A DNA stretch of 64,000 nt. Origin: Martinezella tropici. GTDB lineage: Bacteria; Pseudomonadota; Alphaproteobacteria; Rhizobiales; Rhizobiaceae. The position numbers and the translations under genes were made by a program. Of this stretch, positions 1-10,500 are shown one piece after another. The stretch spans positions 62,001-126,000 of the forward strand of contig NZ_QMKK01000020.1 in NCBI RefSeq assembly GCF_003287875.1, given 5' to 3'. The first letter of the stretch is position 1. Each line of letters begins with the position of its first letter. The notes under the pieces were generated by a model. The model did not search any database. It had not been told where the DNA came from and worked only from the letters and a program-made list of their open reading frames with translations.

Positions 1-1
1 G

Positions 2-997
2 GGCGCGCTGATGGTGGATGACGACGAGATGTTCTCCTCCTTCCAGCGCTGCGCCGAGCTCGGCGCATTGCCGCTCGTTCACGCCGAAAACGGCGACGTG
101 GTCGCGCAGATGCAGGCAAAACTGCTGGCCGAAGGCAATAACGGCCCGGAAGCGCATGCCTATTCCCGCCCTGCGGAGGTCGAAGGCGAGGCAACGAACC
201 GTGCCATCATGATCGCCGACATGGCGGGCTCGCCCGTCTATATCGTCCATACCTCCTGCGAACAGGCGCATGAAGCCATCCGCCGCGCCCGCCAGAAGGG
301 CATGCGCGTCTATGGCGAGCCGCTGATCCAGCACCTGACTCTCGACGAAAGCGAATATGCCAATGCGGATTGGGATCATGCCGCCCGCCGCGTCATGTCG
401 CCCCCCTTCCGCAACAAGCAGCATCAGGACAGCCTCTGGGCCGGCCTCGCCTCCGGCTCGCTGCAGGTGGTCGCGACTGACCACTGTGCGTTCACGACCG
501 AGCAGAAGCGCTTCGGTCTCAACGACTTCACCAAGATCCCGAACGGGACCGGGGGACTCGAAGACCGCATGCCGATGCTCTGGACCCATGGCGTCAGCAC
601 CGGCCGCCTGACGATGAACGAATTCGTCGCCGTCACCTCCACCAACATCGCCAAGATCCTTAACGTCTATCCGAAGAAGGGCGCGATCCTCGTCGGTGCC
701 GATGCCGATATCGTCGTCTGGGATCCGAAGCGCTCGAAGACCATCACCGCCAAGACGCAGCAGTCGGCGATCGACTACAACGTCTTCGAGGGCAAGGAAG
801 TCACCGGCCTGCCGCGCTATACTCTGACGCGAGGCGTCGTCGCCATCGAGGAAGGCACGGTGAAGACGAAGGAGGGCCATGGCGAGTTCGTCAGGCGCGA
901 TCCCTTCACTGCCGTCAACCGGGCACTTTCGACCTGGAAAGAGGTCACCGCGCCGCGCAAGGTGCAGCGCAGCGGCATCCCCGCCAGCGGGGTATAA
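2..997 (+). CDS. hydA: Dihydropyrimidinase / D-hydantoinase, C-terminal part (5' truncated by window edge)
   Basis: Cyclic amidohydrolase that hydrolyses 5,6-dihydrouracil or dihydrothymine to the N-carbamoyl-beta-amino acid, the second step of reductive pyrimidine breakdown. The reading frame is open to the window edge and starts Gly-Ala-Leu-Met; in this family that follows directly on the carbamylated metal-bridging lysine (Lys-Gly-Ala-Leu-Met), so that lysine lies just outside. Visible metal-site motifs are the His in PLVHAENGD, the His in YIVHTSCEQA and the Asp in VATDHCAF; GTGGLEDRMP and the C-terminal beta-sandwich with NVFEGKEVTG are also typical. It precedes an ABC operon that may import its substrate class. 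Pyrimidine rather than hydantoin specificity is inference. Confidence 0.9.
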   Translation, partial: GALMVDDDEMFSSFQRCAELGALPLVHAENGDVVAQMQAKLLAEGNNGPEAHAYSRPAEVEGEATNRAIMIADMAGSPVYIVHTSCEQAHEAIRRARQKGMRVYGEPLIQHLTLDESEYANADWDHAARRVMSPPFRNKQHQDSLWAGLASGSLQVVATDHCAFTTEQKRFGLNDFTKIPNGTGGLEDRMPMLWTHGVSTGRLTMNEFVAVTSTNIAKILNVYPKKGAILVGADADIVVWDPKRSKTITAKTQQSAIDYNVFEGKEVTGLPRYTLTRGVVAIEEGTVKTKEGHGEFVRRDPFTAVNRALSTWKEVTAPRKVQRSGIPASGV

Positions 998-1030
998 GGC
1001 TTGGGCACGGCGCTTCGGCTCATCGGCCAC

Positions 1031-1135
1031 CTAGAGCAATTCCAGGAAAAGTGCGTAGCGGTTTTCCGTCCGGAATTGCGCAAAAACAAAAAGATGGAGC
1101 GTTTTCGCTATTCGAAGAAAAGCAAAATGGCTCTA
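1031..1135. repeat. Rhizobial intergenic palindromic repeat, family A, copy 1
   Basis: Begins CTAGAGCAATTCCAGGAAAA and contains the imperfect inverted repeat GCAATTCC..GGAAAA / TTTTCC..GGAATTGC, then a second imperfect hairpin closing with GGCTCTA. The same core recurs at 11512-11617 and 61750-61809. It resembles the RIME-type mosaic elements of Rhizobiaceae, though the class name was not verified. Its right end, read on the minus strand, is TAGAGC and supplies the TAG stop codon of the neighbouring cupin gene. It sits between two converging genes and could also act as a transcript-end hairpin. Confidence 0.8.
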
Positions 1136-1546
1136 CCGCGGCACATACCGCTCCAGATCCGGCAGCAGGACGACGCTTTCCTGCTCGTTCGGATCGGTGC
1201 GGGCGATGACCGCTGTTGCCGGCCGATCGCTCAAGTTCGCGGGAAGATGCGGGACGCCGGCCGGAATATAGAACATCTCTCCCTCACGCACGACGACATG
1301 CTCTTCCAGCTCGTCGCCGAACCAGCAATGCGTCTCGCCGGAAATGGCGTAAATCGCCGTCTCGTGCGAGGCATGAAGATGCGCCTTGGCGCGGGCGCCC
1401 GGCGGTATCGTCAGGAGATGCATGCAGATCCCCGTCGAGCCCACTGTCTCGGCGGCAATCCCTTCGAAATAGTTGAGGCCCTGTTTTCCGGCATAGGTGT
1501 TGCCGGGCCGCACGATATGGCAGGTGGGCTTCGATGACAGACTCAT
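1133..1546 (-). CDS. Cupin-domain protein
   Basis: A 137-residue single-domain cupin. The conserved metal-ligand motif is visible as a G-x5-H-x-H-x4-E variant around residues 50-63 (PPGARAKAHLHASHETAIY), followed by GEMFYIPAGVPHLPAN, the second cupin motif with its Pro-x-Gly and His. No signal peptide is seen, so it is cytosolic. The substrate is unknown: such proteins range from sugar isomerases and dioxygenases to ligand sensors. It converges with the dihydropyrimidinase gene, and its stop codon lies inside the repeat at 1031-1135. The family call is firm; the role is not known. Confidence 0.8.
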   Translation of the reverse strand: MSLSSKPTCHIVRPGNTYAGKQGLNYFEGIAAETVGSTGICMHLLTIPPGARAKAHLHASHETAIYAISGETHCWFGDELEEHVVVREGEMFYIPAGVPHLPANLSDRPATAVIARTDPNEQESVVLLPDLERYVPR

Positions 1547-1667
1547 GGCATTGCTCCCCTGGATCCAGCAGCAAGGCGTCCTCGCCTCTCAAAGCTGCAG
1601 CAATGCCAAGCAGGATAACACGCAATCCGCCCCAACCATGCGGCGAAATCAGGACTGGTAGGTGTTA

Positions 1668-2459
<792 letters not shown>

Positions 2460-2468
2460 GATCAGATC

Positions 2469-2804
2469 ATGAACGCACAATTCCTCCTCTGGCTTGTCGG
2501 CGCAATGGCGATCTTCATCGGTGCTGCCACAGCTTCGCGCGCCTATATCGCCAACAACAACATGTTGGTCTTGATCCTGTCGCTCGCGCTCTATTGCGTC
2601 GGCAATCTGATGATGGTGCGGCTGATGCGTGAAGGTGGGCTTGGCCTGGCGATCTCCGCCTCCTCCATCGCCCAGCTCGTCGTCGTCAATGTTATCGCCT
2701 TCATCGTCTTCGGCGAACGGCTGAGCCTGCAGCAGCTTGCCGGCGTGGGTCTTGGCATCGTCGCCATGATCCTCATGCTGCTTCCCGCGCAAGGAAGGGC
2801 ATGA
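2469..2804 (+). CDS. Small drug/metabolite (SMR/EamA-like) membrane protein inside the ABC operon
   Basis: A 111-residue protein with four hydrophobic segments (about residues 5-24, 32-52, 58-80 and 88-106) and the end-loop FGERLSLQQLAGVGLGIVA, which is the hallmark of the last hairpin of EamA/SMR transporters (normally F-G-E-x-L). It is half the length of a ten-span EamA protein and close to SMR size. It lies 9 nt after the ATPase stop, and its own stop overlaps the next start (ATGA), so it is translationally coupled to the permease. It may be an accessory membrane subunit or an independent exporter; the sequence does not decide. Confidence 0.7.
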   Translation: MNAQFLLWLVGAMAIFIGAATASRAYIANNNMLVLILSLALYCVGNLMMVRLMREGGLGLAISASSIAQLVVVNVIAFIVFGERLSLQQLAGVGLGIVAMILMLLPAQGRA

Positions 2805-3694
2805 CCATGGAAAGGGAACGGTTCTTCAAGCACAAGTTCCTGCCGATTACGACCATCGTCCTGGCGATCCTGGTCCTGTGGTATGTCTTCGCGGTCATCC
2901 TCAACGCACCGTTCCAGCGCGATCTCGACCGGCGCGGCAACGTCACCCCGACGACGACGGAATTCATCGGCAAGACGCTGTCGCAGCCGAAGCCGATCCT
3001 GCCCGCGCCACATCAGGTGGCGCAGAATGTCTTCGACAACACCTTCCTTCGCGCTCCCACGAGCAGCCGCAGCCTCGTCTACAATGCCTGGGTCACCCTG
3101 TCTTCGACGGCTGTCGGCTTCGCCTTCGGTACCGTTCTCGGCATCCTGATCGCAGTCGGCATCGTGCATGTGGTCGCCCTGGACCGAAGCCTGATGCCGT
3201 GGATCATCGCTTCGCAGACCATACCGATCCTTGCGATCGCGCCTATGGTCGTTGTCGTGCTGGGTTCGATCGGCGTTACCGGCCTTATTCCCAAGGCGCT
3301 GGTCTCGACCTATCTCTCCTTCTTCCCCGTCGCCGTCGGCATGGTCAAGGGATTGCGATCGCCGGAGGTCATGCATCTCGACCTGATGCGCACCTATAAT
3401 GCCAGCGCCATGCAGACCTTCTGGAAATTGCGCGTGCCCGCATCGATCCCCTTCCTCTTCACCTCGATGAAGGTCGCGATCGCCGCGAGCCTCACCGGCA
3501 CGATCGTTGGCGAACTGCCGACGGGTGCGGTCGCTGGCATTGGCGCCAAGCTCCTCGCAGGCTCGTATCAAAGCCTGACAATCGATATATGGGCGACGCT
3601 CGTCGCCGGCTCGATCCTGGCGGCCGGATTGATTGCTGCCGTCAGCATCGCGGCGCGTATCGTCGATCGTGCCATGGGGGGCCGCGCGGCATGA
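2801..3694 (+). CDS. ABC transporter permease (NitT/TauT/NMT1 type), first of two
   Basis: Inner-membrane permease of 297 residues with an N-terminal anchor (about residues 13-32), a periplasmic loop and the BPD_transp_1 core of about five spans. The EAA-like cytoplasmic loop is visible as DLMRTYNASAMQTFWKLRVPASIP followed by a hydrophobic stretch, the usual docking site for the ATPase. The start ATG overlaps the upstream stop by four bases and the stop overlaps the next start in the same way. With the second permease it should form a heterodimeric channel. Two distinct permeases occur in several thiamine-precursor and pyrimidine-type NMT1 importers. Confidence 0.87.
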   Translation: MTMERERFFKHKFLPITTIVLAILVLWYVFAVILNAPFQRDLDRRGNVTPTTTEFIGKTLSQPKPILPAPHQVAQNVFDNTFLRAPTSSRSLVYNAWVTLSSTAVGFAFGTVLGILIAVGIVHVVALDRSLMPWIIASQTIPILAIAPMVVVVLGSIGVTGLIPKALVSTYLSFFPVAVGMVKGLRSPEVMHLDLMRTYNASAMQTFWKLRVPASIPFLFTSMKVAIAASLTGTIVGELPTGAVAGIGAKLLAGSYQSLTIDIWATLVAGSILAAGLIAAVSIAARIVDRAMGGRAA

Positions 3695-4824
3695 GGAATT
3701 TTCATTCGTCGTGGCAGGGTACGCTCTCCCTCCTTCTCTGCCTTGCGGCCCTCCCTGTGCTGCCGCCGCTCGCAGCCGATGCCGCCACGCCCTTCAGCAG
3801 CGGCACCACCTTCGTCATTTTCATTCTCATCGCCGCCGCAGCCGCCATTTCCTTCATGAACCTATCTGCAGCCCTCTGCGCGGCGATCCTCTTCTTCGCC
3901 GCGCACGCGGTCGCCTGGCTGTTGCTGGCTGGAATATCGGGCAATGAGGGCAGCGCGGCTGCATCATTCTTTATCCTCCTCGCCGCGGCGTGGCTGCTCG
4001 CCTGGCGTTGCGTTTCCATCCTGTCGGCCATCCGGGTGAAATCGACCGCCGACAGCTATACATTACGGTTGCTGATCCCCGTGATCTTCGGCGTCTGGAT
4101 CATCATCATCTGGGAAGCGGTGACGCGCGGGGCCGGTATTCCTTTCATCCTGCTGCCGCCGCCAAGCGCCATCGGCGCCCGTATTGCCGGCTCCATCTCG
4201 ATCCTCTGGACGGATGTTCAGCAGACGATCTTCCGATCGGTTCTGATCGGCTATATCATCGGGTGCTCCAGCGGCTTCGTCGTCGCCATCCTCGCCGACC
4301 GCTTCGCCTTCCTGCGGCGCGGCCTGCTGCCGATCGGCAACCTCGTCTCCGCTCTGCCGATCATCGGCATTGCTCCGATCATGGTCATGTGGTTCGGCTT
4401 CGATTGGCAATCGAAGGCCGCCGTCGTCGTCGTCATGACGTTCTTCCCGATGCTGGTGAACACGGTGGCGGGCCTTGCCGCTGCCGGCAACATGGAGCGC
4501 GACTTGATGCGCACCTATGCATCGAGCTACTGGCAGACGCTGCTCAAGCTACGCCTGCCGGCCGCCGCTCCCTTTATTTTCAATGCGCTGAAGATCAACT
4601 CGACCTTGGCCCTGATCGGTGCCATCGTGGCGGAGTTCTTCGGCACCCCTATGTCGGGCATGGGCTTCCGCATCTCGACCGAAAACGGTCGGCTGAACCT
4701 CGACATGGTCTGGGCCGAGATCGCGATTGCCGCGGTTGCAGGCTCCGTTTTCTACGGTATCGTCGCCATTGTCGAGAGAATGGTGACGTTCTGGCATCCG
4801 TCTATCCGCGGTGGGCAGACGTAA
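3691..4824 (+). CDS. ABC transporter permease (NitT/TauT/NMT1 type) with extra N-terminal membrane domain
   Basis: Second permease, 377 residues from the ATG at 3691. This start overlaps the preceding stop (ATGA); the frame stays open upstream, but that part reads as a shadow of the first permease. The C-terminal ~250 residues are a normal BPD_transp_1 permease with the loop DLMRTYASSYWQTLLKLRLPAAAP. The first ~115 residues add about four hydrophobic segments, with a signal-like start ending near ADA, and make it over 100 residues longer than the usual 250-270. The function of that extension is unknown. Confidence 0.85.
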   Translation: MRNFHSSWQGTLSLLLCLAALPVLPPLAADAATPFSSGTTFVIFILIAAAAAISFMNLSAALCAAILFFAAHAVAWLLLAGISGNEGSAAASFFILLAAAWLLAWRCVSILSAIRVKSTADSYTLRLLIPVIFGVWIIIIWEAVTRGAGIPFILLPPPSAIGARIAGSISILWTDVQQTIFRSVLIGYIIGCSSGFVVAILADRFAFLRRGLLPIGNLVSALPIIGIAPIMVMWFGFDWQSKAAVVVVMTFFPMLVNTVAGLAAAGNMERDLMRTYASSYWQTLLKLRLPAAAPFIFNALKINSTLALIGAIVAEFFGTPMSGMGFRISTENGRLNLDMVWAEIAIAAVAGSVFYGIVAIVERMVTFWHPSIRGGQT

Positions 4825-4881
4825 TCCGGGGTCCCTTCCAGGGGATCAAGGCATAACTTCAGAGGGAAAAGGGTAAAGAAC

Positions 4882-5850
4882 ATGAAAAAACTGATGTTCG
4901 CATTGATGGCAGGCACGATGACGCTGGCTGCCACGCAGGCCGCGATGGCCGCCGACAAGCTGACCTTGCAGCTGAAATGGGTGGCTCAGGGTCAGTTCGC
5001 AGGCTATTTCGTCGCCAAGGACAAGGGCTTCTACAAGGAGGAAGGCCTCGACGTCGACATCAAGCCGGGCGGCCCTGATATCGCACCGGAACAGGTCATC
5101 GCCGGCGGCGGCGCCGATATCATCGTCGACTGGATGGGTGGAGCGCTGGTTGCCCGCGAGAAGGGTGTGCCGCTCGTGAACATCGCCCAGCCCTTCGACA
5201 AATCAGGCCTGGAATTGATCTGCCCCAAGGATGGCCCGGTCAAGACGGAAAAGGACTTCAAGGGTCATACGCTCGGCGTCTGGTTTTACGGCAACGAATA
5301 TCCCTTCTTCGCCTGGATGCATAAGCTCGGCCTGAAGACCGACGGCGGCAAGGACGGCGTCAACGTGCTTAAGCAGAGCTTCGACGTTCAGCCGCTCGTC
5401 CAGAAGCAGGCCGACTGCATCTCCGTCATGACCTATAACGAATACTGGCAGGCGATCGATGCCGGCTTCAAGGCTGAAGACCTGACCGTCTTCAACTATA
5501 GCAAGCTCGGCAACGACCTCTTGGAAGACGGCCTCTATGTCAAGGAAGACAAGCTGAAGGATGCAAAGTTCAAGGCTGACATGGTGAAATTCGTCCGCGC
5601 TTCGATGAAGGGCTGGAAATATGCCGTCGAGCATCCGGACGAAGCCGCCGAAATCGTCATGGACAATGGCGGCCAGGATGAAAACCATCAAAAGCGCATG
5701 GCCGGCGAAGTCGCCAAGCTGATCGGCAATGGCAAGCTCGACATGAAGCTTTACGACCGCACGGTCGAAGCACTGCTTGACCAGAAGATCATCAACAAGA
5801 AGCCGTCAGGCGCCTTCACGCACGAGATCACGGACGCTGCTCTGAAATAA
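4882..5850 (+). CDS. ABC transporter substrate-binding protein, NMT1/THI5-like
   Basis: Periplasmic binding protein of 322 residues with a clear Sec signal peptide (MKKLMFALMAG...AAMAAD, cleavage near residue 23). Mature residues TLQLKWVAQGQFAGYFVAKD and the following GFYKEEGLDVDI are characteristic of the NMT1/THI5 fold, whose members bind pyrimidines, thiamine precursors, riboflavin or alkylsulfonates. The motif GGPDIAPEQVIAGGGADI lines the ligand cleft in this family. Last gene of the operon, followed by a strong terminator. The neighbouring dihydropyrimidinase suggests a pyrimidine-related ligand; riboflavin or HMP cannot be excluded. Confidence 0.88.
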   Translation: MKKLMFALMAGTMTLAATQAAMAADKLTLQLKWVAQGQFAGYFVAKDKGFYKEEGLDVDIKPGGPDIAPEQVIAGGGADIIVDWMGGALVAREKGVPLVNIAQPFDKSGLELICPKDGPVKTEKDFKGHTLGVWFYGNEYPFFAWMHKLGLKTDGGKDGVNVLKQSFDVQPLVQKQADCISVMTYNEYWQAIDAGFKAEDLTVFNYSKLGNDLLEDGLYVKEDKLKDAKFKADMVKFVRASMKGWKYAVEHPDEAAEIVMDNGGQDENHQKRMAGEVAKLIGNGKLDMKLYDRTVEALLDQKIINKKPSGAFTHEITDAALK

Positions 5851-5874
5851 GTTCGGAGTACTCGTAAAGACTTG

Positions 5875-5908
5875 AACGCGCGGGGTTTCAGGCTCCGCGC
5901 GTTTTTTT
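5875..5908 (+). terminator. Rho-independent terminator of the NMT1 ABC operon
   Basis: Perfect 9-bp stem AACGCGCGG / CCGCGCGTT with an 11-nt loop, followed by seven T residues, 24 nt after the binding-protein stop codon. Confidence 0.93.
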
Positions 5909-6314
5909 CATTTTGTAACAGCAGCAACAAAAGGCTGGCTTTCTCGCAAAACTTGGCGGAAAAGCCCTCGACTATCAACTATTCGAATGCTGACATCACA
6001 ATGCCGTGATTGCTTTGCAGGGTTGCAAAGGATAGAAATACCCGCGAAATCATTTTCTCGTGATCTTGCGTAAATTGAAAACCGCTCCCATCTAGAGGAG
6101 CGATTTTAGGATGAGGGGCCTGCAAGGCATGACAGACGGATATTACAGCGCCGCACGTCAAATATGATGCGCAAGGCCGCTGTTCCTTAAATCGATTCGA
6201 TTCAAGGAATTATGCAGTAATCCGCCGGAGAAGCCGGCACGCATGCATCGATCCCCGTATTCGCGACGGAAACAGCGAAATCCATTTACCAAACGCTGAA
6301 CTGGAACTGGACGC
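5909..6314. other. 406-bp intergenic region upstream of the RND operon
   Basis: No convincing gene. It holds a family B repeat (6145-6220) and presumably the RND operon promoter, but no clear -35/-10 pair or regulator-type dyad was identified. A short imperfect hairpin CGCTCC..GGAGCG lies near 6085-6104. Confidence 0.5.
6145..6220. repeat. Rhizobial intergenic palindromic repeat, family B, copy 1
   Basis: Two consecutive hairpins: ACAGCG..CGCTGT (6145-6183) and CCTTAAATCG..CGATTCAAGG (6185-6207), followed by AATTATGCAGTAAT. The second hairpin and tail match the element at 18684-18778 (CCCTAAATCG..CGATTTAAGGG, AATTATGCAG). The two-palindrome design of about 100 bp fits the RIME1 description for Rhizobium, but identity to RIME1 was not checked. 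Confidence 0.75.
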
Positions 6315-7505
6315 ATGGCTCTCACGCCGTTTAGACTTCTGAGCACGACCGCCATCCTGCTTTCCCTGCTGGCGGCGCCGGCCGCGCTGGCCGAGCAATC
6401 CGCCGTCACGACGCCGAAGCAGAACCTGCCGGCGATCGTCATCACCACAGCCACGATGCGCCACCTGACCGACAAGGTCGTTGCGACCGGCACGGTGAAG
6501 GCCGTCGAGGATGTTTACATTCAGCCGCAGGTGGATGGCCTCTCGATCCGCTCGCTCAATGCCGATGTCGGCGACAAAGTCGAGGCGGACAGCACGCTTG
6601 CTACGCTGAACGACGATGCATTGGTCCTTCAGAAGAGCCAGATGCAGGCGACAAGGGCAAAGGGCGAGGCGAGCCTTGCGCAGCTGCGCGCGCAATTGAC
6701 CGAGGCGCGCGCCAATGCCGAAGAGGCGGAATTGCAGCGCGTCCGCGCCGTCACCATGGGAGCCAAGGGCACAATGTCGACCTCCTCGGTCGAGCAGGCC
6801 AACGCCGCCGCTGCCGCCAACAAGGCGCGCGTGGTCTCGGCCGAACAGGCAATCGCCGTTGCCGAAGCCGATCTTAAGGTCACCGACAGCCAGATCGCCG
6901 ACACCGACCTGAAGCTTGCCCGCACTGGCATCAAGACGCCCGTCGCCGGCACCGTCGCCTCGCGCAACGCCCGCATCGGTGCCATCGCCAATGGCAGCGG
7001 CGACCCGCTCTTCACCATCATCCGCGACAGCCGGCTCGAACTGGTCGTCGATGTGTCCGAAAGCGATATCACCAAGATCGTTATCGGCCAGAAGGCTTTC
7101 ATCGCCCTCTCCGGCAGCCGCGAGAAGCTTACCGGAACCGTCCGCCTCGTCGCCCCGATCGTGGATTCCGTCACCCGCCTCGGCGCGGTCCATATCTCGA
7201 TCGACGATGGCGAGAAGGCGCGGGCCGGCATGTATGGCAGCGCCGAGATCATCATTCGCCAGGAGGATGGCGTCGCTCTGCCGCTGACGGCAGTCAACAG
7301 CGAGGAAAACGGCTCCTCCGCCCGCAAGGTCGAGAACGGCGTGGTCAAGTTCGTGACTGTCGAAACCGGCATTCAGGACGCAGGCTATGTCGAGATCCTC
7401 AAGGGCCTCAAGGCCGGCGACGAGGTCGTCGCCAAGGCCGGTGCCTATGTTCGCGACGGCGACCATATCACGCCCGTGCGTGATGCGTCGCAAGCCTCCA
7501 ACTGA
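6315..7505 (+). CDS. RND efflux periplasmic adaptor (membrane fusion protein)
   Basis: A 396-residue adaptor with a signal peptide (residues 1-26, ending AALA) and no lipoprotein cysteine. Domain order is biotinyl-lipoyl-like (VEDVYIQPQVDGLSIRSL), an alpha-helical hairpin rich in Ala/Gln/Glu (residues ~100-200, containing VEQANAAAAANKARV), the second lipoyl half with KTPVAGTVASRNARIG, and beta-barrel and membrane-proximal domains. It connects the inner-membrane pump encoded 14 nt downstream to an outer-membrane channel not encoded here. Substrate unknown; no TetR/MarR regulator gene is adjacent. Confidence 0.9.
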   Translation: MALTPFRLLSTTAILLSLLAAPAALAEQSAVTTPKQNLPAIVITTATMRHLTDKVVATGTVKAVEDVYIQPQVDGLSIRSLNADVGDKVEADSTLATLNDDALVLQKSQMQATRAKGEASLAQLRAQLTEARANAEEAELQRVRAVTMGAKGTMSTSSVEQANAAAAANKARVVSAEQAIAVAEADLKVTDSQIADTDLKLARTGIKTPVAGTVASRNARIGAIANGSGDPLFTIIRDSRLELVVDVSESDITKIVIGQKAFIALSGSREKLTGTVRLVAPIVDSVTRLGAVHISIDDGEKARAGMYGSAEIIIRQEDGVALPLTAVNSEENGSSARKVENGVVKFVTVETGIQDAGYVEILKGLKAGDEVVAKAGAYVRDGDHITPVRDASQASN

Positions 7506-7519
7506 GCGAGAACGGCAAG

Positions 7520-10500
7520 ATGAACTTCTCCGCCTGGTCAATCCGAAATCCGGTCGCCCCGCTCCTCGGCTTCTTCCTGCTGATGGTGGTGGGCGCGCAC
7601 GCCTTCTTCAATCTGCCCATCACCCGGTTCCCGAATATCGACGTGCCTGTCGTCAACGTCACCGTGACGCAGAGCGGCGCCTCCCCGGCCGAACTCGAAA
7701 TGCAGGTGACGAAGGAGATCGAAGACGCCGTCGCCAGCATCAACGGCATCGACGAGATCCAGTCGACCGTCACGGACGGTCAATCGCAGACCGTCGTCAT
7801 CTTCCGCCTGGAAGTGCCGACGCAGCAGGCGGTTCAGGATACCAAGGACGCCATCGACCGCATCCGCGGCAACCTGCCCTCGACGATCGATGAGCCCATC
7901 GTCTCCAAGGTCGATGTCGAAGGACAGGCGATCCAGAGCTTTGCTGTTTCTTCTCCGAACATGACGCTGGAAGAGCTGTCCTGGTTCGTGGATGACACGG
8001 TCAAGCGTGCCCTGCAGGGTCAGGCGGGTATCGGCCGTGTCGACCGTTACGGCGGCGCCGACCGTGAAGTGCGCATCGAGCTCGATCCGAACAAGCTGAA
8101 TGCCTACGGCATAACGGCGCTTTCCGTGAGCCAGCAGCTGCGCAGCACCAATATCGACCTCGGCTCCGGCCGCGGCCAGGTGGCCGGCAGCGAGCAGGCG
8201 ATCCGCGTGCTCGGCGATGCCCGCAATGTCGCCCAGCTCGCAGATACGACGATCGCGCTCACCAACGGCCGCTTCGTCAAGCTTTCCGATCTCGGCGCGA
8301 TCAAGGATACCTATCAGGAACCGAAATCCTTCTCCCGCTTCAACAGCACGCCCGTCGTCACCTTCGGCGTCTTCCGCGCCAAGGGCGCCAGCGAAGTGAC
8401 GGTCGCCAAGACGGTGGGCGACACGCTCGACAAGGTGCGGGCCGAAAACTCGAACGTTTCGATCGAGATGATCGACGACGCCGTCTACTATACCTATGGC
8501 AACTACGAATCGGCGATGCACACGCTGATCGAGGGTGCGGTACTGGCCGTCATCGTCGTTTTCCTGTTCCTGCGGAACTGGCGCGCGACGCTGATTTCGG
8601 CGGTGGCGCTGCCGCTGTCTGCGATCCCGACCTTCTGGATCATGCACCAGATCGGCTTCTCGCTGAACCTCGTAAGCTTCCTGGCATTGACGCTGGCAAC
8701 CGGTATTCTCGTCGATGACGCCATCGTCGAGATCGAAAACATCGCCCGCCACATCAAGATGGGCAAGACGCCTTACCGCGCCGCCATCGATGCCGCCGAT
8801 GAAATCGGCCTTGCCGTCATCGCGACGACCTTTACCATCATCGCGGTCTTCGTGCCGGTCTCCTTCATGCCGGGTATCCCCGGCCAGTATTTCATCCAGT
8901 TCGGCCTGACGGTCGCCTTCTCGGTGTTCTTCTCGCTGCTGGTGGCGCGCCTGATTACGCCGATGATGGCCGCCTATCTGATGCGCGCCGAAGACGGTGT
9001 CGACGATCATCATGACAATGACGGCCGTTTCATGCGCGGCTACAGCTGGCTGGTGCGGCAGACGACGAAGCGCTGGTACACGCGCTATCCGACGCTGCTT
9101 GCCGCCTTCGCCTTCTCAATCGCCTCCGTCGTGGCGCTGGTGATGTTCGTCCCCGGCAGCTTCATTCCCCCTGACGATTCCTCGCGCATCGTTCTCTCGG
9201 CCGAACTGCCGCCGAACGCACGGCTGGACGATACGGAACAGGCGACCAACGAGATCTACCGGCGCGTCAAGGACATCGATGGCGTTGAAAACGTCTTCGT
9301 TCTGGGTGGCGCTTCGCCGAAGGGCGACCTGGAACTGCGCCGCGCCACCGTGACGCTGACGCTCGGCAAGCTCGACCAGTCGCTGATGAAGAAGCTGGTG
9401 AACGACGTTCTTGGCTCCATACCCGGCATCGGTCCATATCTGCCGAAGGTCGCCGTGCACGGCCGTGTGCGCCCGCAGTGGGACGTGGAAAAGGAAGTCT
9501 TTGCGAAGCTTCGCTCGATCCCCGACGTCCGCATCACCAAGCTGAACGACCGTGGCGACCGCGACCTGACCTATAACTTCCTCTCCCGCAGCGAGAAGGA
9601 TCTGAACCAGGCTGTGGGCATTCTGGAGGCCAAGCTGCGCACCGATCCGGCGCTCGCTAACGTCAGCGCCGACGGCGCCCTGCCCCGCCCGGAGCTGCAG
9701 ATCTATCCGCGCAAGGATGAGGCGGCGCGCCTCGGCATCACGCCGCAGACGATTTCAGACACGATCCGCGTCGCAACCATCGGCGATATCGACGCTTCGC
9801 TTGCGAAGATCTCGCTCGACGACCGCCAGATTCCGATCCGCGTGCAGGCCTCGCTCGGCATGCGTCGCGACCTGGCGGCGATCCGGGCGCTGCGCATCAA
9901 GACCGCGTCCGGTACGACGGTGCCGCTGTCGAGTGTCGCCGACGTCGACTATTCGGAGGGCCTCTCCTCCATCAAGCGCAACAACCGCTACCGCGTCGTC
10001 GCCATCGGCGCCGACCTGCCGCAGGGCGTGGCGCTGGATACGGCGTCGGAACACTTCCTCAATATCGTCAACAGCGCCCAGATACCGGCAACCGTTCATC
10101 TGGCGGAAAGCGGTGACACCAAGGTCCAGAAGGAAATGCAGCAGAGCTTCGGCAATGCCATGCTGCTCGGCCTTCTCCTCGTCCTGACCGTGCTGATCCT
10201 GCTGTTCAAGGATGTGATCCAGCCCTTCACCATTCTGCTGTCGTTGCCTTTGGCGATCGGCGGCGTGGCGCTGGCCTTGATCATGACCGGCAACGCGCTT
10301 TCGATGCCCGTTATGATCGGCATTCTGATGCTGATGGGTATCGTGACGAAGAACGCCATCCTGCTGGTCGATTTCGCCATCGAGATGATGCATCAGGGCA
10401 TGCCGAGGCTGGAGGCCGTCGTCGAAGCCGGCCGTAAGCGAGCCCGCCCGATCATCATGACCTCGATCGCCATGTCGGCCGGCATGCTGCCATCGGCCCT

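Noticed and set aside
3589..3690. 34-codon upstream extension of the second permease
   Set aside because: Overlaps the first permease and reads as its shadow; ATG at 3691 gives the usual ATGA coupling.
6210..7541. 443-codon minus-strand open frame
   Set aside because: Antisense to the RND adaptor, which has a signal peptide and lipoyl motifs.
7538..9013. 491-codon minus-strand open frame
   Set aside because: Antisense to the RND pump; Asp/Arg/His-rich shadow composition.
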